The notes: generated by a model from the letters alone, not told the origin. Counted from the first letter of the stretch, positions 41,145 to 50,463 are shown. The stretch is 64,000 nucleotides of DNA from Chloroflexota bacterium (GCA_011523705.1 WTGC01000126.1:1134-65133), one strand, 5' to 3'. Program-made: numbers and translations.

Positions 41145-41250
41145 TGTAGACACACGCGCGAACATGCCGCCGCCCACGCAAAATACCTTGCGTCTCCCCG
41201 CGCATAGCTCCCCCTCTCCCCTTGTGGGAGAGGGGGCCGGGGGGTGAGGG
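41145..41250 (+). repeat. 106-bp intergenic repeat, copy 1
   Basis: It begins TGTAGACACACGCG, has a middle block GCCGCCGCCCACGCAAAATA and CCTTGCGTCT, and ends with the hairpin CCCCCTCTCCCC / GGGAGAGGGGG followed by GGGGGGTGAG. Copy 2 at 45803-45908 has the same order and length. A half copy is at 289-336. Confidence 0.8.
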
Positions 41251-41272
41251 GTAGGCCGCCCGCAACGTAAAC

Positions 41273-41345
41273 AGGGGCGACCAACCTGGTCGCCCGTCTT
41301 AGCGATGGCGCTCGTTTTCGGGCGACTTGATAAGTCGCCCCTACA
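41273..41345. repeat. pair of short palindromic intergenic repeats
   Basis: AGGGGCGACC ... GGTCGCCC (41273-41295) and GGGCGACTTGATAAGTCGCC then CCTACA (41320-41345), in opposite orientations about 25 bases apart. Confidence 0.75.
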
Positions 41346-41414
41346 CGTTCCTGAGTCTTTGGACTACTTTCTTGGCAAAACTGCTGTGACATCTGTGGTT
41401 CAATCATATAGACC

Positions 41415-42620
41415 ATGCCCAAACTACTCTACATCTCCCCGATGCGCCTGCCGACGGAGAAGGCGCATGGCTTGCAGATCATGCAAAATTGCGAAGCCTT
41501 CGCCGACGCCGGCTGCGATGTGACGCTCTGGGTCGCGCGCCGCTGGAACACGCGCGAGCTGCGCGCTGTCGCCGATCCCTACGCTTACTATGGCGTCCGC
41601 ACCAACTTCAAGATCCGCCGCGTTCCTTGCATTGATATCTTTCCGCTATTCCCAGCTGACAGCGCCGGCGCCCGCGTTGCTTTCTATATTCTCCAATTGT
41701 CCTACGCGCTGGTTTGCCTGCTGCTGCTGCTTTTCAGCCGCGCTGATATCTATTACAGCCGTGATGAATTCGTCTTGTCGCTGCTGATTCGATTGCGCCC
41801 ACGCGAATCGCTGGCTTACGAAGTTCATCAGTTCCCCGCTTCGGGGCGGGGCGCGGCGCTGCAGCGGCACATCGTCGCCAATGTCGGCAGCGTCATCGCC
41901 ATCACGCCGCCGCTTCGGGCGGATCTCATCCGAAAGCGCGGCGCCGACCCCGAACGCGTCATCGTCGCGCATGATGGCATCCGCCGAGCGCGCTTCGAAA
42001 AGCTGCCCGACCGAGCCTCAGCGCGCGGACAGATCGGCTGGCGCCAAGAGGCTTTCATCATCGGCTATGTCGGCCGCCTGCACACACTCGGGCTGGACAA
42101 GGGAGTCGGCACACTGGTTGAGGCGCTGGCGGCGATGGATGACGCCTGCCTTGCCCTGGTCGGCGGTCCAGCTGATATGGCGGAGGCGCTGCGCAGGCGC
42201 TGGCTGGCTTTAGGCGCCTCGTCTGAGCGCTTTCTGTATGCCGGTCAGGTCTCGCCGGATCATGTGCCGCGCTATCTCAGCGCCTTCGATATCTGTGTGT
42301 TGCCGCTCCCGGCGGAGACGCATTTCGCGCATCACGCCTCGCCGATGAAACTCTATGAATACATGGCTTCCGGACGCGCCATCATCGCCTCGGACTTGCC
42401 AGCCTGGTCAGATGTGGTGGAAGATGGAGCAACAGCCTTGCTGCTCCCGCCGGATGACGCGGAAGCCTGGTCAGAAGCCGTTGACCGGCTTCGTCATGAT
42501 GGCGACCTGCGCGCGCGGCTCGGGCAGCGCGCACGGCAGCGGGCGCTGAAGCATTATACGTGGGACATTCGCGCGGCGCGCATCTTGGCGCATATTCAGG
42601 CCGCTGGGCAGGACTACTGA
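41415..42620 (+). CDS. glycosyltransferase family 4-like (GT-B)
   Basis: A 401-residue GT-B fold glycosyltransferase. The N-terminal acceptor domain has RLPTEKAHGLQIMQNCEAFA. The C-terminal donor domain has FIIGYVGRLHTLGLDKGVGT and HVPRYLSAFDICVLPLP, and the E-x7-E region reads SPMKLYEYMASGRAIIASDL. It adds a sugar from an activated donor to a lipid- or protein-linked acceptor. It stands alone behind a repeat-rich gap and converges with the membrane-protein gene (7-base overlap). Confidence 0.85.
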   Translation: MPKLLYISPMRLPTEKAHGLQIMQNCEAFADAGCDVTLWVARRWNTRELRAVADPYAYYGVRTNFKIRRVPCIDIFPLFPADSAGARVAFYILQLSYALVCLLLLLFSRADIYYSRDEFVLSLLIRLRPRESLAYEVHQFPASGRGAALQRHIVANVGSVIAITPPLRADLIRKRGADPERVIVAHDGIRRARFEKLPDRASARGQIGWRQEAFIIGYVGRLHTLGLDKGVGTLVEALAAMDDACLALVGGPADMAEALRRRWLALGASSERFLYAGQVSPDHVPRYLSAFDICVLPLPAETHFAHHASPMKLYEYMASGRAIIASDLPAWSDVVEDGATALLLPPDDAEAWSEAVDRLRHDGDLRARLGQRARQRALKHYTWDIRAARILAHIQAAGQDY

Positions 42621-42880
42621 GCCTCTTGCTCCCTAATCTTCGCAATTGCGGATTCGGCGGTGAAGCGATCGACATCGGCCGCGCTCATCAAGCGACTGAC
42701 GGCTTCTTCCTGCCTGTCTTCGACCAGCAAGGCTTGCAGCTCCGCCAAATCGACGCCGGCATCGGTGAGCAGCCGGCTGCGCTTACGTTTCTCCTCAACC
42801 TGCATGAATTGATACATGCCGAAGGCGAATAGCGCCGCCATCAGCAGCAAATTCGCGATGATGAACAGGACGAAGATCAC
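42614..42880 (-). CDS. small membrane-anchored protein
   Basis: An 88-residue protein with a single N-terminal helix (VIFVLFIIANLLLMAALFAF) followed by a charged cytosolic part (EEKRKRSRLLTDAGVDLAEL; two short helices resembling a SHOCT-like fold). The GTG at 42880 has GGGAG upstream. It lies 23 bases after the PhyH gene, suggesting one transcript. Its function is unknown. Confidence 0.65.
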   Translation of the reverse strand: MIFVLFIIANLLLMAALFAFGMYQFMQVEEKRKRSRLLTDAGVDLAELQALLVEDRQEEAVSRLMSAADVDRFTAESAIAKIREQEAQ

Positions 42881-42903
42881 GGCTGCTCCCTGAGGGTCCG
42901 CGC

Positions 42904-43746
42904 CTAGCAGGTGACGTCTTTGCCTTCTGTTCCGAAGACGTTCAGGCGAAGTTCGTTGTCCGGCAGACGAGCGACGCTCTCCGGGCAATAATGAAACTGC
43001 AGCGCCCAGCGCCGCCGATCCGAGCGCGTGGGCGGGCTGCCATGATGCAGCAGGCAGTGAAATAGCAGACAACCGCCCGGCGGCAAGGGCACGGCGACGA
43101 TTTCGCCCACCCGCACATCGGTATCGCAGATTTGCCAATCGCGCCGCGTCCAATGGGGCATCGGTCCCGCATGATGGCTGCCAGGGATGACCATCATGCA
43201 GCCATTCTCCGGCGAGGCCTCGTCCAGCGCGATCCAGGCGCCGACGATCGTCGTCTCCGTCGGATAATCGAAGTAAGCCATATCCTGGTGCCAGGGCTTC
43301 TCGCGCCCGATCCGCGGCGGCTTGAGCATCGCCTGATCTTGCGACAGCGCCGCCCGCTCGCCCATGATGCGGCACAGCACAGCGAGCAGCGCCGGGTTCT
43401 CCGATGCCGTCTTCATCCGCGCGTCAAAGGGGACGACCGGCATCATCTTGCGCACGCTATCCAGCCGTTCTTCATCGGGCAACTCATAGAAGCGTTCGCC
43501 CACGACAGCTTCGTACATGATGTTGTCGTTCTCGCGGTTCAGCAGCAGATCGCGTATGCCGGCGCGGCCCATCTCAATAGCTGATTTATCAATCGCATGG
43601 TGAATCACGAGAAAGCCCAGCGCGTGAAACAGCTCGATGTCGGCATCGCTCACGCCGTCAAAGCCGTCAATGCCGGAGGTGATTTCCGCGCTGTAATCGT
43701 AAAGCCCGGCTGGCGGCGCTTGCAAGCCATACTCGTCTTGTCTCAA
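42904..43746 (-). CDS. phytanoyl-CoA dioxygenase (PhyH)-family enzyme
   Basis: A 280-residue Fe(II)/2-oxoglutarate oxygenase. The iron site is HQDMAYFDYP (His153, Asp155), with the distal His in LLFHCLLHHGSPPTRS near residues 230-235. The 2-oxoglutarate Arg is in RRRWALQFHY. The TTG start at 43746 has GGAG 9 bases upstream. These enzymes hydroxylate lipids, natural products or small amines; the substrate is not predictable. Confidence 0.88.
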   Translation of the reverse strand: MRQDEYGLQAPPAGLYDYSAEITSGIDGFDGVSDADIELFHALGFLVIHHAIDKSAIEMGRAGIRDLLLNRENDNIMYEAVVGERFYELPDEERLDSVRKMMPVVPFDARMKTASENPALLAVLCRIMGERAALSQDQAMLKPPRIGREKPWHQDMAYFDYPTETTIVGAWIALDEASPENGCMMVIPGSHHAGPMPHWTRRDWQICDTDVRVGEIVAVPLPPGGCLLFHCLLHHGSPPTRSDRRRWALQFHYCPESVARLPDNELRLNVFGTEGKDVTC

Positions 43747-43790
43747 TGATTCGCTCCATGTTCGCTAGAGAATGTAACATTCGCGCGCGC

Positions 43791-44399
43791 TCAGCGCAAC
43801 TGACGCCGAAGCTGCGTCTCAGCGCTGTCGGCCAGGCTCAGCCAGTGATCGATATCGAGCAGGGCGACCTCATCGTCGGTCCAGAATGCGTAGGCGATCG
43901 CACGCGCTTCCGGCGCCTCCGGGTTCGCCCGCAGGATCTGCCAAGCCTCCATGCGCCGTCCGTAGTAATGCTCAACCAATTCGGCCATGATCGCGTTGAC
44001 GGCCGCCTCCACCAGGTAGCCGATCCGCGGCGGCAGCGGACCGGGCTGCAGCGCATGCGCCAGATCCGAAAGCGCCCTCATGAAGTTGGCGCCGCCCGGG
44101 TATTTGAAGTCTCGCTGCGCTTCCGGCGGCAGACGTGAAGGCGCCGTGCCGGTATTGACCATCTGCGTCAGGATCTGCCGCGCGAACTTCCCCTCAGGAT
44201 AGTAATGCTCGAATGTCTCCAGAAAGCTCTGCGCCGGCTCAATGACGACTGCCAGCGCGAGATAAAACTCCAGGTCCATGAACAGCGATTTGAGCAGGAA
44301 TTGACAGCGCTCGGGGTCACGCGCTTCGGCTGCGTCTCGCAGTTGGCGTAGCAGTTTCAGTGTCTTGTCGCAAGAATCCGGTGCGTCCATGAGCACCAT
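43791..44399 (-). CDS. conserved hypothetical helical protein
   Basis: A 202-residue, mostly helical soluble protein (KTLKLLRQLRDAAEARDPER, FMDLEFYLALAVVIEPAQSF, FMRALSDLAHALQPGPLPPR, and AFWTDDEVALLDIDHWLSLA). No recognised family, active-site pattern or membrane segment. The ATG at 44399 was chosen as the compact start; 44420 is an alternative. It lies alone upstream of the PhyH gene on the same strand. Confidence 0.55.
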   Translation of the reverse strand: MVLMDAPDSCDKTLKLLRQLRDAAEARDPERCQFLLKSLFMDLEFYLALAVVIEPAQSFLETFEHYYPEGKFARQILTQMVNTGTAPSRLPPEAQRDFKYPGGANFMRALSDLAHALQPGPLPPRIGYLVEAAVNAIMAELVEHYYGRRMEAWQILRANPEAPEARAIAYAFWTDDEVALLDIDHWLSLADSAETQLRRQLR

Positions 44400-44469
44400 T
44401 TTAACCACTGCCTCTCGCATGTCACACCTTGGCTCACACAAGGTAACAAAGGCGATGTATTCCGTTTGT

Positions 44470-44568
44470 TGTAGGGGCGTCTCGCCGAGACGCCCGTCGC
44501 GCTAGATTCCAAATTCAAGCGGGCGTTTCAGCGCCGTGCGTAGACACTGCGGTTCAAACGCCCCTACA
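44470..44568. repeat. two palindromic repeats in the leader of the aldolase gene
   Basis: TGTAGGGGCGTCTCGCCGAG then ACGCCC at 44470-44495, followed by GGGCGTTTCAGCG ... TTCAAACGCCCCTACA with a long loop at 44521-44568, in the same family as 823-847. Confidence 0.7.
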
Positions 44569-44645
44569 GCGGTCCTGACGGGTGGGGGTTCATAAGAATA
44601 GAGTGTACAGAGAACACACCGGTCACAGGGAAAAGCGTACCTAGC

Positions 44646-44654
44646 TGATATAAT
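44646..44654 (+). promoter_or_regulatory. extended -10 promoter (TGATATAAT) of the aldolase gene
   Basis: A perfect TGnTATAAT lies 34 bases before the ATG. No good -35 box is present, as usual for extended -10 promoters. Confidence 0.55.
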
Positions 44655-44688
44655 CAAAGTTAACACGAGTAGACCAAAGGAAGTAGCA

Positions 44689-45780
44689 ATGGCAATCGCA
44701 TCTCCCGACATCCGCGTCGACACGATCGCCGAATACCTCGGCGCCGAAGCCGATTCCCTGCTCAACCACCGCTGCGAGACCATCCCGCGCGAAGACTTGG
44801 CGCTGCCCGGTCCCAACTTCGCCGAGCGCGTCTGGCTGGATAGCGACCGCAACCCGCAGGTCATCCGCAGCTTGCAGCAGATTTATGACAGCGGCCGATT
44901 GGGCGGCACGGGCTATGTCTCGATTTTGCCCGTCGATCAAGGTATCGAACATTCGGCCGGCGCTTCTTTCGCCGCCAACCCGGCTTATTTCGATCCGGCC
45001 AAGATTATCGAGCTGGCGCTGGAGGGCGGCTGCAACGCGGTGGCGTCGACCTTCGGCGTACTCGGCATGACCGCCCGCCGCTACGCCCATCGCATCCCCT
45101 TCCTCGTCAAGGTCAATCACAATGAATTGGTCACCCATCCGAACACGCACGAGCAGATCATGTTCGGCACCATTCAGCAAGCTTGGGATATGGGCGCGGT
45201 CGCTGTCGGCGCGACGGTCTATTTTGGCTCGGAAGATTCCAACCGCCAGATGGTCGAGGTGGCGGACGCCTTCGCCTTCGCCCACGAGTTGGGCATGGCG
45301 ACCGTGCTCTGGTGCTATATGCGCAATTCCGCCTTCACCGTCAACGGCATCAATCACGAATCCAGCGCCGATCTCACTGGGCAAGCCAATCACCTCGGCG
45401 TGACGCTGGGCGCCGATATCGTCAAGCAGAAACTGCCGACGCAAAACTACGGCTACCAAGCGCTCAACAGCGGCGATTCCTCCTACGGCAAGCTGGATGA
45501 GCGCATCTACAGTCAATTGAGCAGCGACCATCCCATTGATCTGACCCGCTACCAGGTCGCCAACGGCTATATGGGCAAGGTCGGCTTGATCAACTCAGGC
45601 GGCGCCAGCGGCGCGGACGACTTCGCCGAAGCCGTCAAAACCGCTGTGATCAACAAACGAGCGGGCGGAATGGGGCTCATCAGCGGCCGCAAAGCCTTCC
45701 AGCGCCCCATGGACGAAGGCGCGCGCCTGCTCAACGCGATTCAGGATGTGTATCTGAGCGAGGATGTGACGGTGGCTTGA
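44689..45780 (+). CDS. class I fructose-bisphosphate aldolase (DhnA type)
   Basis: A 363-residue Schiff-base aldolase of the DhnA/archaeal type, splitting fructose 1,6-bisphosphate into glyceraldehyde 3-phosphate and dihydroxyacetone phosphate. It has [56 protein letters not shown] with the probable Schiff-base Lys, and [11 protein letters not shown] at the phosphate site. It has its own extended -10 promoter. Some relatives are transaldolase- or KDPG-like, but the overall fit is to fructose-bisphosphate aldolase. Confidence 0.85.
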   Translation: MAIASPDIRVDTIAEYLGAEADSLLNHRCETIPREDLALPGPNFAERVWLDSDRNPQVIRSLQQIYDSGRLGGTGYVSILPVDQGIEHSAGASFAANPAYFDPAKIIELALEGGCNAVASTFGVLGMTARRYAHRIPFLVKVNHNELVTHPNTHEQIMFGTIQQAWDMGAVAVGATVYFGSEDSNRQMVEVADAFAFAHELGMATVLWCYMRNSAFTVNGINHESSADLTGQANHLGVTLGADIVKQKLPTQNYGYQALNSGDSSYGKLDERIYSQLSSDHPIDLTRYQVANGYMGKVGLINSGGASGADDFAEAVKTAVINKRAGGMGLISGRKAFQRPMDEGARLLNAIQDVYLSEDVTVA

Positions 45781-45802
45781 CCCCACCCCGACGAAGTTAC
45801 AT

Positions 45803-45908
45803 TGTAAACACACGCTCTACAATGCCGCCGCCCATACAAAATACCTTGCGTCTGGCTGCGCGTAGCTCCCCCTCTCCCCTTGTGGGAGAGGGGGCTGGGG
45901 GGTGAGAG
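45803..45908 (+). repeat. 106-bp intergenic repeat, copy 2
   Basis: It begins TGTAAACACACGC, contains GCCGCCGCCCATACAAAATA and CCTTGCGTCTG, and ends with the hairpin CCCCCTCTCCCC / GGGAGAGGGGG plus GGGGGGTGAG. It abuts the stop codon of the following minus-strand gene. Confidence 0.8.
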
Positions 45909-46727
45909 TCAACCCAACGCCGCCATCGCCTCCGCCAGCACTGCGCGCGCGATGCCGAATTGATTCGAGAGCGCGTCTGCCACATCTCCAGCTATCGCAT
46001 GATCCCGCCGGTCGCCGTTGACGAATTCTTGCAAAACATAGGGCTGCACATCGCTGTGGAAGCGCCACAAGCGCTCGTCGACCACTTTCTGAATCACAAT
46101 CTCATTCAAGAATTGCCCGCCGTCGGGGCGATAATCGTGGATGGCGATGGCGCGATAATCGGCGTCGGAAACTGGCTCGTCGCGCAGGGTGAAGCTGTGC
46201 GCTCGGGCGAGGCTTTCGCGCCGCAGGAGGTAGCGTTTGCCGCCCTTCGGGTCAAGGCTGTAATCCATGAGCGGGCATTCGGCGCGCGTCTCCCGCTCCG
46301 CATCGATTGACAGGATGACATAAACGGGAAAACCGACATCCACCAAGTATTTTCGCCCCTCAATCAGGACGACAATCGCGCTATGGCAGCCGACCGTTTC
46401 GCCCATATCGTTGATCGTCAGATAGGCGTCGTAGCCGAGCCAGCGCAGCAGCCCGAAAAAGGCGTAATTGCTTTCGTAACAGGTGCCGCCGCTGCCGCGC
46501 GCGAAATGGCTCTCCCAGAAGGCTTCGCCTAAAAGAGCGCAGTCGGCTGACTCCGCCTGGCGCGCCCGCCGCATAATCCGTGAAGCGCTCTCCCATGGTA
46601 CGGTGCGGGTGTAGCGGGTCACCAGCTCTTGCAGCGTCTCCAGCGTCGGCGGCGGACACGCGCTAATGCCGAAGCGGCTTAATACGCGCAAGCAGAGGGA
46701 CGGCGGCAGCGGTTTCGTTTCCCTCAT
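45909..46727 (-). CDS. arylamine N-acetyltransferase-like protein
   Basis: A 272-residue NAT-like enzyme. The catalytic triad is visible: Cys83 in GSGGTCYESNYAF, His115 in VGCHSAIVV and Asp130 in YLVDVGFP. NATs transfer acetyl from acetyl-CoA to arylamines; some bacterial relatives act in polyketide release. The ATG at 46727 follows AAGGA. Codons upstream (46736) would add three residues from a TTG. Confidence 0.85.
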   Translation of the reverse strand: MRETKPLPPSLCLRVLSRFGISACPPPTLETLQELVTRYTRTVPWESASRIMRRARQAESADCALLGEAFWESHFARGSGGTCYESNYAFFGLLRWLGYDAYLTINDMGETVGCHSAIVVLIEGRKYLVDVGFPVYVILSIDAERETRAECPLMDYSLDPKGGKRYLLRRESLARAHSFTLRDEPVSDADYRAIAIHDYRPDGGQFLNEIVIQKVVDERLWRFHSDVQPYVLQEFVNGDRRDHAIAGDVADALSNQFGIARAVLAEAMAALG

Positions 46728-46880
46728 ATCTCGCAATCCTTCTGTTGAATAGGGCAGATCATAGCCGAGTCTTCGGCGCCGTGACAGACGCGGTCCACGC
46801 CGCCGACCGATTGTTGGCGAGTGACAAAGGATGCCGTAAAATCAGCCTGCCGCGAGCCCGTGCCAAGCAGGTTTCTCCCC

Positions 46881-49643
46881 ATGCCTTACGCCGAGGTCGC
46901 GCTGAATGTGCCAGCGCGCAAGTCCTTCTCCTATCATATCCCGGACGAACTGAAGGGATTGCTGCAGCCTGGCTCGCTGGTCCGCGTCGAATTTGGCGTG
47001 GCGATGCAGCCCGCTGTCGTCCTCGCCCTACATGCCGGGACCGACATCCCCGAGACCAAGCCGGTCATCGAACTGCTTGATCCCGAGCCGGCGCTCTCGC
47101 CAACCTATCTCGAGCTGGCGAAATGGCTCAGCGAGACTTGTCTCGCTCCGATCGGCGCTTGCGTCTGGCTGATGCTGCCGCCGGGATTCACCGGCAAATC
47201 CGACCGCCTCTATCGCTTCCTGCGCGATGATCCGGCGGACGATCAGCCGGAGCAAATGACCTTGCCTGGCGCCGACCCCAATGCCGAGCGGCCGCTGCCC
47301 CGCCGCCTGCTGGATTATCTGCGTGACAAAGGTGAGAAGCGCGCCCGCCAACTCAAAAGCGCCTTCCCCAAGCAGCCGCTGGAGAGCGCGCTGAAGAAGC
47401 TGGAAGAAGCGGGCTTGATTGCGTCGGAGTCGGTCCTGGCGCCAGCTGCCGCGCGCGCCAAAACTGTGAAGCGGCTTTACCCCACCTACAGAAGCGACGA
47501 GATTCCAACATTCGCAGCAAAGCTGGGCAAGTCCGTCAAGCAGGCCGACTTGCTGGCGCTGATCGCCGAGCGCGATGAAGACGCGCTCGCGGTGGACGAG
47601 GCGCTGGAAGCGGTCGGCGCCCGGAACAGAGCGCCACTGAACAGGCTGATCGCAGAAGGGCTGGTCTTCGTCGAAGAGACCGACCGGGGCGAAAGCGATC
47701 TGATCATCCTCGAAGCGGCGCCCGAGCGAATTCAGCGCCTGCTGGATTCCTGGCGCGGCACGGCATATCTGGCGCAGCTGCTGCGCGAACTTCTCGAATT
47801 GCCCGAGCCGCCGACAATGGCCGAGGCGCTGCGCGCGACTGGCGCCAGCCGCTCGATGTTGAACAAACTGGTGAAGGTCGGCGCCCTTGAATTGCGCGAA
47901 GAACAGATCTGGCGCGATTCCTTGCGCGATTTCGATTTCGTTCCCGATCGCGCGCCCAAGCTGACGCCCGACCAGCAAGATGCGTGGGAACAGATCTTGC
48001 CGGCGCTGCAGCGAGACGATGGCGCCAGCTTCCTGCTCCATGGCGTCACCGGCAGCGGCAAGACCGAAATTTATCTGCGCGCCATCGCCGAGACGCTGCG
48101 GCAAGGGAAGAGCGCCATCCTGCTCGTGCCGGAGATCGCGCTGACGCCGCAGACCGTGCGCCGCGTTGCCGAGCGCTTTCCCGGCCAAACCGCGCTGGTG
48201 CACGGCAGCCTGCCCACGGGCGAACGCTATGACAGCTGGAAGCGGGCGCGCGCCGGCGATGTATCCGTCATTGTGGGGACGCGTTCAGCCCTCTTCACGC
48301 CGATGCCGAATCTCGGTTTGATCGTGCTGGACGAAGAGCACGATGCCAGTTACAAGCAATCGCCCTGGATGCTGGAACCGCATTACCACGCGCGTGCCGC
48401 CGCCGAATATCTGACCGAAATCAACCAGGGAGTGCTCATTCTGGGCAGCGCCACGCCCGATCTTGTCAGTTGGCATCGGGCGCAGCGGGGGCAGTACTCC
48501 TATCTCCACCTGCCGGAACGCATCATGGGCCATCGCCGGCGCATTCAGCAGCAGGCGCAGCGCCTCGGCGTCGAAGCGCGCTACCAGCAGGAGGAAGACG
48601 ACGCCGTCACCATCCCCTTGCCGCCGGTTAGCGTGGTCGATATGCGCGCCGAGTTGCGCGCCGGCAATACCAGCATGTTCAGCCGCGATTTGCAGCGCGC
48701 CCTGGCTGATGTGCTTGCGCGCGGGGAACAGGCGATGCTGCTGCTCAACCGGCGCGGGCAGGCGACCTATGTCTTCTGCCGCGATTGTGGTTACGCGCTC
48801 GAATGCGCCCGCTGTGATACGCCGATGACTTATCACCGGACGGAGCGCGCGCTGCGCTGCCATCATTGCGGCAGCCACCAGGTGCCGCCGCAATCCTGCC
48901 CGGCCTGCGGCTCGTCGCGGATTCGCTACTTCGGTGCTGGCACGCAGCAGGTCGATGAGGTCCTGAACCAGCTCTTTCCCACCGCTCGCACCCTGCGCTG
49001 GGATATCGACAGCGCTCGCTCGCCGCTGATGCACTTCGAAATCCTGGACCGCTTCATCAAAAGAGAGGCTGATGTGCTGATTGGCACGCAGATGATCGCC
49101 AAAGGCCTGGACCTGCCGCTGGTCACCCTGGTCGGCGTCGTCAGCGCCGATATGGGCTTGGCACTGCCCGATTATCGCGCCGGTGAACGGGTCTTCCAGC
49201 TCTTGACCCAAGTCGCCGGGCGCGCTGGCCGCGGTGTGCTGGGCGGCGTTGTAATCTTGCAGACCTATCAGCCGGAGCACTACGTCATTCAAGCGGCCTC
49301 AGAGCATGACTACGCTGGTTTCGCCGAACGCGAAAGCCGCTACCGGCAGGAGTTGGGCTACCCGCCTTATCGCCGTCTGGCGCGGATTGTCTTCAGCTAC
49401 AGCAAGGCGGAGACGGCGCGGCAGCAGGCTGAGTTCGCCGCGGCGCGCCTGCGTCAGATTTTCGAAGAGCGCAATCTCAGCGGCACTCGCCTCATCGGTC
49501 CGGCGCCCTGCTTCTACACGCGCGTCGATCGCAATTATCGCTGGCACCTGCTGCTGCGGGGACCCGATCCGCGGGCGGCGCTGCAATATCTCTCGCCGCA
49601 GCCCGGCTGGCGCATCGACATCGATCCGGCCTCCGTCCTTTAG
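46881..49643 (+). CDS. priA: primosomal replication-restart helicase PriA
   Basis: A 920-residue 3'-to-5' superfamily 2 helicase that reloads the replisome at collapsed forks. The order is an N-terminal DNA-binding part (PYAEVALNVPARKSFSYHIP), Walker A GVTGSGKTEIY near residue 390, Walker B DEEHDASYKQSPW, and the zinc-binding cysteines (CRDCGYALECARC and CHHCGSHQVPPQSCPACGSS). The C-terminal helicase motifs are IGTQMIAKGLDLP and QVAGRAGRG. The region between residues 130 and 350 is longer than in E. coli PriA. The ATG at 46881 is used; the TTG at 46821 lacks support. Confidence 0.94.
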   Translation: MPYAEVALNVPARKSFSYHIPDELKGLLQPGSLVRVEFGVAMQPAVVLALHAGTDIPETKPVIELLDPEPALSPTYLELAKWLSETCLAPIGACVWLMLPPGFTGKSDRLYRFLRDDPADDQPEQMTLPGADPNAERPLPRRLLDYLRDKGEKRARQLKSAFPKQPLESALKKLEEAGLIASESVLAPAAARAKTVKRLYPTYRSDEIPTFAAKLGKSVKQADLLALIAERDEDALAVDEALEAVGARNRAPLNRLIAEGLVFVEETDRGESDLIILEAAPERIQRLLDSWRGTAYLAQLLRELLELPEPPTMAEALRATGASRSMLNKLVKVGALELREEQIWRDSLRDFDFVPDRAPKLTPDQQDAWEQILPALQRDDGASFLLHGVTGSGKTEIYLRAIAETLRQGKSAILLVPEIALTPQTVRRVAERFPGQTALVHGSLPTGERYDSWKRARAGDVSVIVGTRSALFTPMPNLGLIVLDEEHDASYKQSPWMLEPHYHARAAAEYLTEINQGVLILGSATPDLVSWHRAQRGQYSYLHLPERIMGHRRRIQQQAQRLGVEARYQQEEDDAVTIPLPPVSVVDMRAELRAGNTSMFSRDLQRALADVLARGEQAMLLLNRRGQATYVFCRDCGYALECARCDTPMTYHRTERALRCHHCGSHQVPPQSCPACGSSRIRYFGAGTQQVDEVLNQLFPTARTLRWDIDSARSPLMHFEILDRFIKREADVLIGTQMIAKGLDLPLVTLVGVVSADMGLALPDYRAGERVFQLLTQVAGRAGRGVLGGVVILQTYQPEHYVIQAASEHDYAGFAERESRYRQELGYPPYRRLARIVFSYSKAETARQQAEFAAARLRQIFEERNLSGTRLIGPAPCFYTRVDRNYRWHLLLRGPDPRAALQYLSPQPGWRIDIDPASVL

Positions 49644-49756
49644 CCAACGAGCCGGCGCTCATTCGGGCAAGGGATTTGCCGCGAAAATGGTTAGCGCCAG
49701 CGCAGATGATGTAAAGAGTTGGCGGATTACTGTGAAATAGCCTCCCAGTACTCGTT

Positions 49757-49777
49757 TCCCTCGGTGTCCTCGGTGGT
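49757..49777. repeat. CTCTGTG-type dispersed repeat (degenerate)
   Basis: TTCCCTCGGTGTCCTCGGTG lies in the non-coding gap after priA and is related to the stretches at 33733 and 55075. Confidence 0.4.
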
Positions 49778-49894
49778 AAGCCTTTACGGCGTCGGGAACA
49801 ACGGCGCGCTCATCATTTATCACAGTCTCAAATCATAGACAGCGGGCAAATTATTGCTAAAATGTGTGCTGAATTCAATCGATGGAAACGCTTT

Positions 49895-50167
49895 ATGTGG
49901 ATCATTCAGATCAGCGTCGCTTCATTCTGGTGGTATGTCGGCGTTCACTTGATGTTTCGCGACGCCCTTGTCTGGAACAGCTTCGCGGAGATTCCCTGGT
50001 TCCGGCAGATTTTCCGCAGCCCCGCCACGCGCAAATGGGAACGCTTTTGCCGCGACGGCGGGCTCATCGCGCTCACCACTGGCGGCTTGCTCTTCGTCAC
50101 GCTGCCCTTCGGCATCGGCGTCTTTGGCATCGTGATCGCCGTGCCGCCATTGCTGTTCCTTCTATGA
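49895..50167 (+). CDS. small membrane protein
   Basis: A 90-residue protein with two hydrophobic helices (MWIIQISVASFWWYVGVHLM and LLFVTLPFGIGVFGIVIAVP) separated by a basic loop (FRSPATRKWERFCRDGG). GGAAA lies 6 bases before the ATG at 49895. The in-frame ATG at 49862 is a possible longer start. No named family. Confidence 0.55.
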   Translation: MWIIQISVASFWWYVGVHLMFRDALVWNSFAEIPWFRQIFRSPATRKWERFCRDGGLIALTTGGLLFVTLPFGIGVFGIVIAVPPLLFLL

Positions 50168-50253
50168 ATGTATTCGGCCAGGTGACGGACGGTTCGCCGC
50201 GCGATTGAATCGCCCAAATGCGCCGCAGCCCGGCGCTTCTGGAGGACCACAAC

Positions 50254-50463
50254 ATGCGCAAGTTTTTCAGTCTGCTCGTCGGCTTGAGCATCGGCGCGGT
50301 CATCGGCGCGCTGCTGGCGACTTTCTTTTCGCCCGTGTCAGCGGAGGAATTCCAGACAAACTTGCGGTCGCATTATCAGCGGGCGCTTAAAGCGGGACGC
50401 GAGGCGAACTCGAAGCGCCGCGCCGAGCTGGAAGAAGAGCTTGGCGAGCTCCGCAACAAGTGA
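50254..50463 (+). CDS. YtxH-like small membrane protein
   Basis: A 69-residue protein. It has a glycine-rich helix (MRKFFSLLVGLSIGAVIGAL, then LATFFSP, the P-x-S-G/A-like turn of YtxH) followed by a charged coiled region (RRAELEEELGELRNK). YtxH proteins are envelope- or stress-associated and of unknown mechanism. The ATG at 50254 fits the family start. Confidence 0.7.
   Translation: MRKFFSLLVGLSIGAVIGALLATFFSPVSAEEFQTNLRSHYQRALKAGREANSKRRAELEEELGELRNK

Larger units (their letters stand above)
41057..41414. other. repeat-filled intergenic region
   Basis: No gene is visible over 358 bases. It contains the 106-bp repeat at 41145-41250 and two short palindromic repeats at 41273-41295 and 41320-41345, separating the MFS gene from a glycosyltransferase gene on the same strand. 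Confidence 0.7.

Noticed and set aside
41205..41250. GC hairpin as an intrinsic terminator
   Set aside because: The stem is strong, but no run of T follows on either strand and the same hairpin occurs as part of a dispersed repeat.
47028..48203. 391-codon minus-strand open frame in priA
   Set aside because: It lies wholly inside priA, which carries Walker motifs and zinc-binding cysteines.
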